A stretch of DNA of 50,594 nucleotides, taken from a virus. The stretch is taken from IMG/VR virus record IMGVR_UViG_3300030109_004897, positions 1-50,594 of that record; one strand, given 5' to 3'. Each line of letters opens with the position of its first letter. Within the stretch, counting starts at the first letter, position 1. The notes below the pieces were generated by a model, which saw nothing but the letters and a program-made list of their open reading frames with translations, searched no databases and was not told the origin of the DNA. Of this stretch, positions 48,927 through 50,594 are shown piece by piece. Both the position numbers and the translations under genes were made by a program.

Positions 48927-49059
48927 GATTGGAAGGTCTTTAGCAATAGAAGAAGGGTACGAAGAAGGGGAGCTAACATGGAGTCAAATGATGCCCATAA
49001 GTATCATGCTAGACATACTGCTTTTAGATTTTATGGAAGAACTTTCACAAAATAATTAA
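48907..49059 (+). CDS. Small acidic hypothetical protein
   Basis: A 50-aa protein MEKYTYKIGRSLAIEEGYEE, then GELTWSQMMPISIMLDILLL, D-F-M-E-E. ATG at 48907, TAA at 49057-49059. The C-terminal helix is amphipathic with acidic ends. It overlaps the gene before. No function is recognised. Confidence 0.4.
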   Translation: MEKYTYKIGRSLAIEEGYEEGELTWSQMMPISIMLDILLLDFMEELSQNN

Positions 49060-49062
49060 AAT

Positions 49063-49070
49063 TACTTTTG
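49063..49070 (+). promoter_or_regulatory. TAnnTTTG-type promoter element
   Basis: TACTTTTG is an exact match to the Bacteroidota -7 consensus TAnnTTTG. It is followed by TCATTACAAA, a sequence also found upstream of the recombinase (44081-44095 region, TTTTGTCATTACAAA). A -33 element is not obvious. It precedes the gene at 49118. Confidence 0.45.
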
Positions 49071-49117
49071 TCATTACAAAGTAATAGTCTAAATTAGCAA
49101 TTCAACATATAAATTAA

Positions 49118-49231
49118 ATGAAAAACAAACCAAACATATTGATAATGATGTTGTTAATATTTAACACAATCATGTACTATATAGAATCAGCTCAACTATA
49201 TCTTGTAAAACTATTTAAAAATGAATCCTGA
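49118..49231 (+). CDS. Small membrane protein (37 aa)
   Basis: ATG at 49118 to TGA at 49229-49231. The product MKNKPNILIMMLLIFNTIMY followed by YIESAQLYLVKLFKNES has one hydrophobic segment near the N-terminus. It overlaps the next gene by 11 bases, so they are probably coupled. It may be a small lysis or regulatory membrane protein. Confidence 0.4.
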   Translation: MKNKPNILIMMLLIFNTIMYYIESAQLYLVKLFKNES

Positions 49232-49481
49232 AGAAGAAGCTGCTGCATTAATAAAAGACATTTACAAACTGCTTTCTAATAACAGTAAAAATGATTTTAT
49301 GAATAAAGCTATTAAAATGTCAATTCTTTTTGCAGATAAAATTTTAGATCAGTACGAAAATAAGTTTACAAGAATTACAAAAACAGAAACAGTTGCACGA
49401 TTAGTATTAACGAACCAATGGAACTTAGTAAAAACGGAGTTAAATAAAAAATTAAAAGACTACACCTATGAAGAAGTATGA
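49221..49481 (+). CDS. Small helical hypothetical protein
   Basis: An 86-aa protein: MNPEEEAAALIKDIYKLLSN, then MSILFADKILDQYENKFTRI. It is helical and charged, of a type common in phages, with no known function. It overlaps the membrane peptide before it and the gene after it, forming a compact cluster. Confidence 0.5.
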   Translation: MNPEEEAAALIKDIYKLLSNNSKNDFMNKAIKMSILFADKILDQYENKFTRITKTETVARLVLTNQWNLVKTELNKKLKDYTYEEV

Positions 49482-49635
49482 CTTCAAGTATAAGCCAATA
49501 CAAAAAACAGGTGAAAAAGAAATAATATCTGTTATAGGTGCAAAGAAGATAGACCTATACTATTTTTATCCAAAAACCAACGAGAAAGAGTTTATAAAAA
49601 CAGTAAAAGTAAAGAACCCTTTTAAAAAAGATTAA
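49468..49635 (+). CDS. Small basic hypothetical protein
   Basis: A 55-aa protein starting MKKYDFKYKPIQKTGEKEII, basic at the end (KTVKVKNPFKKD). ATG at 49468 overlaps the previous gene by 14 bases, TAA at 49633-49635. The function is unknown. It is the last phage-type small gene before the nitrogen module. Confidence 0.4.
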   Translation: MKKYDFKYKPIQKTGEKEIISVIGAKKIDLYYFYPKTNEKEFIKTVKVKNPFKKD

Positions 49636-49644
49636 GCCTTTTCT

Positions 49645-49652
49645 TATATTCG
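49645..49652 (+). promoter_or_regulatory. Bacteroidota-type -7 element before glnK
   Basis: TATATTCG in TTATATTCGCATTTT differs by one base from TAnnTTTG and is 33 bases from the ATG of glnK at 49685. No standard -33 box is obvious upstream. It would make glnK-amt a separate transcription unit. Confidence 0.4.
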
Positions 49653-49684
49653 CATTTTTAATTTTTAACCAATAAATAATCGCT

Positions 49685-50023
49685 ATGAAAAAAGTGGATG
49701 CCATCATTAGAAAATCTCAATTTGATGATGTGAAATCAGCTCTATTGGCAGTTAAGGTAACTTTCTTTAGTTACTGGGATTGTACAGGAGTTGGTAATGA
49801 GAAACTCGGTATAAGCTACCGAGGTGTAGAGTACAGTACTTCTGATATTCAAAGAAGATACTTAAGCATTGTTGTGTCAGATGAATTTCTTGACAGAACA
49901 ATAAAAGCCATATTGGAATCTGGTAAAACAGGTAAAATAGGAGATGGCAAAATCTTCGTTAGTAATATCGAAGAGGCTTATAGAATCCGTACAAGTGAAC
50001 GTGGAAATCAAACTTTAAATTAA
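49685..50023 (+). CDS. glnK: P-II nitrogen regulatory protein
   Basis: A 112-aa protein, the normal P-II length. The T-loop region GISYRGVEYSTSDIQRRYLS has two tyrosines in YRGVEY; the second (about residue 50) is at the site modified by uridylylation in E. coli GlnK. The B-loop TGKIGDGKIFV and the C-terminal RIRTSERG match the family closely. Position 39 is Glu in place of the Gln that E. coli uses with 2-oxoglutarate; my recollection is that Bacteroidota P-II proteins share this. It binds ATP/ADP and 2-oxoglutarate and docks on the Amt channel. It is followed at once by amt (5-base gap). Confidence 0.9.
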   Translation: MKKVDAIIRKSQFDDVKSALLAVKVTFFSYWDCTGVGNEKLGISYRGVEYSTSDIQRRYLSIVVSDEFLDRTIKAILESGKTGKIGDGKIFVSNIEEAYRIRTSERGNQTLN

Positions 50024-50028
50024 TTATT

Positions 50029-50594
50029 ATGGAAAGTTTATTTACTGCAAATAACGTGTGGATGATGGTCTGCACAGGATTGGTTTTTTTTATGCACCTT
50101 GGTTTCTCTTTCTTAGAGATAGGGCTAACCAGAAGCAAGAACACAATTAATATACTATTCAAGAACATTTTTATTATATGTATGGGCTTATTAGTGTATT
50201 ACATTGGTGGTTTCAACCTTATGTATCCAGGTTTTGAAGAGGGTGATTTAGGTATCCTTAAATTCGCTGGATTTGGAATTGATGCACCTGTAAACGGTAT
50301 GACTGCTGATTATGCTTCAGGAGGTTATACTTGGTGGACAGATTTTCTATTTCAAGGAATGTTCGCAGCGACAGCAGCAACTATTGTTTCTGGAGCAGTG
50401 GCAGAGCGTATCAAGCTAACAAGCTTCATGCTATTCAGTTTAATCTATGTAGGGCTTGTATACCCTATAGTAGGTAGCTGGAAGTGGGGAGGAGGTTTCT
50501 TAGATAACTTAGGTTTCTATGATTTCGCTGGTTCTACATTAGTACATTCAGTAGGAGGCTGGGCTGCATTGGTTGCTGTTTGGTTATTAGGTGC
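50029..50594 (+). CDS. amt: Ammonium transporter, 3' end cut by the window edge
   Basis: At least 188 residues, N-terminal half of an Amt protein; the rest is beyond the window. MMVCTGLVFFMHLGFSFLEI begins TM1, LTRSKNTINILFKNIFIICM is the following conserved part, FLFQGMFAATAATIVSGAVA, ERIK contains the Phe gate equivalent and the conserved AERI, SWKWGGGFLDNLGFYDFAGS carries the W-GGG and the Asp of DFAG, and LVHSVGGWAAL carries the twin-His site His. The variant FLEIGLTRSKN places it in the subfamily without the N-terminal GG-L-x-R-GK-N type. It lies in a glnK-amt pair; the transporter would be gated by P-II. Confidence 0.9.
   Translation, partial: MESLFTANNVWMMVCTGLVFFMHLGFSFLEIGLTRSKNTINILFKNIFIICMGLLVYYIGGFNLMYPGFEEGDLGILKFAGFGIDAPVNGMTADYASGGYTWWTDFLFQGMFAATAATIVSGAVAERIKLTSFMLFSLIYVGLVYPIVGSWKWGGGFLDNLGFYDFAGSTLVHSVGGWAALVAVWLLG

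Noticed and set aside
49636-49684. A prophage attachment site between phage genes and glnK
   Set aside because: I see no direct repeat partner or tRNA in the window; only a promoter-like element is visible. It remains an alternative for the glnK-amt finding.
1-50594. CRISPR arrays, rRNA operons and normal tRNA genes
   Set aside because: I saw no regular spacer-repeat array, no rRNA signature and no canonical cloverleaf; the repeats that exist are attC-like sites and the leader repeat.

Overview
The window looks like the left and central part of an AT-rich tailed-phage genome whose host is probably a member of the Bacteroidota, perhaps a marine flavobacterium. The reasons are: a complete podovirus-type head and tail module whose order (terminase, portal, scaffold, major capsid, ring-like proteins, very large muzzle-like protein, huge ejection proteins, fibres) resembles crAss-like and other Bacteroidota podoviruses; A-rich leaders in place of Shine-Dalgarno sites; promoter-like elements close to the Bacteroidota -7 box TAnnTTTG; and a P-II/Amt pair with Bacteroidota-like sequence. 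No DNA polymerase, primase or helicase is visible and both ends cut through genes, so the genome continues on both sides.

Layout. Positions 1-35112 form one leftward arm (minus strand). In transcription order it holds an XRE-like regulator, small genes, a PD-(D/E)XK nuclease-like gene, a capsid or fibre accessory protein, small and large terminase, portal, scaffold, major capsid protein, a Cys/Lys-rich small protein, an auxiliary protein, two fibre-like proteins, three ring-like proteins, a 1513-aa muzzle-like protein, internal or ejection proteins (up to 2246 aa) and tail-fibre genes running off the left edge. Four intrinsic terminators divide this arm. Positions 35113-35987 are a divergent control region with a palindrome and a G-rich island.

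From 35988 everything runs rightward. 37150-40967 is a run of small early-type genes, several preceded by an almost identical 36-bp leader that contains TAAATGTGTAACC. 41439-43973 carries small basic proteins, a DnaA-C-like helix-turn-helix protein and a winged-helix protein with an unclear start next to an AAT/ACT repeat tract. 44114-46677 carries a small serine recombinase, a zinc finger, phage small proteins, a GroES-like co-chaperonin and a cytosine methyltransferase-like protein.

The most unusual parts are these. (1) Two islands of integron-style gene cassettes: one lone cassette at 41012-41391 and a short array at 46682-48563, with five attC-like sites. In three cassettes the first bases pair with the last bases before the attC stem, as cassette recombination predicts, and no integron integrase is in the window. 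(2) A glnK-amt (P-II plus ammonium transporter) module at the right edge, directly after phage-type small genes. (3) The repeated 36-bp leader system. (4) A 57-nt tRNA-like fold with a perfect T-arm and acceptor stem but no room for a normal D-arm.

Working model (inference): the divergent region and its regulator separate late leftward from early rightward transcription. The right arm takes over host functions (nitrogen uptake, folding, DNA modification) and has gained extra genes as cassettes.
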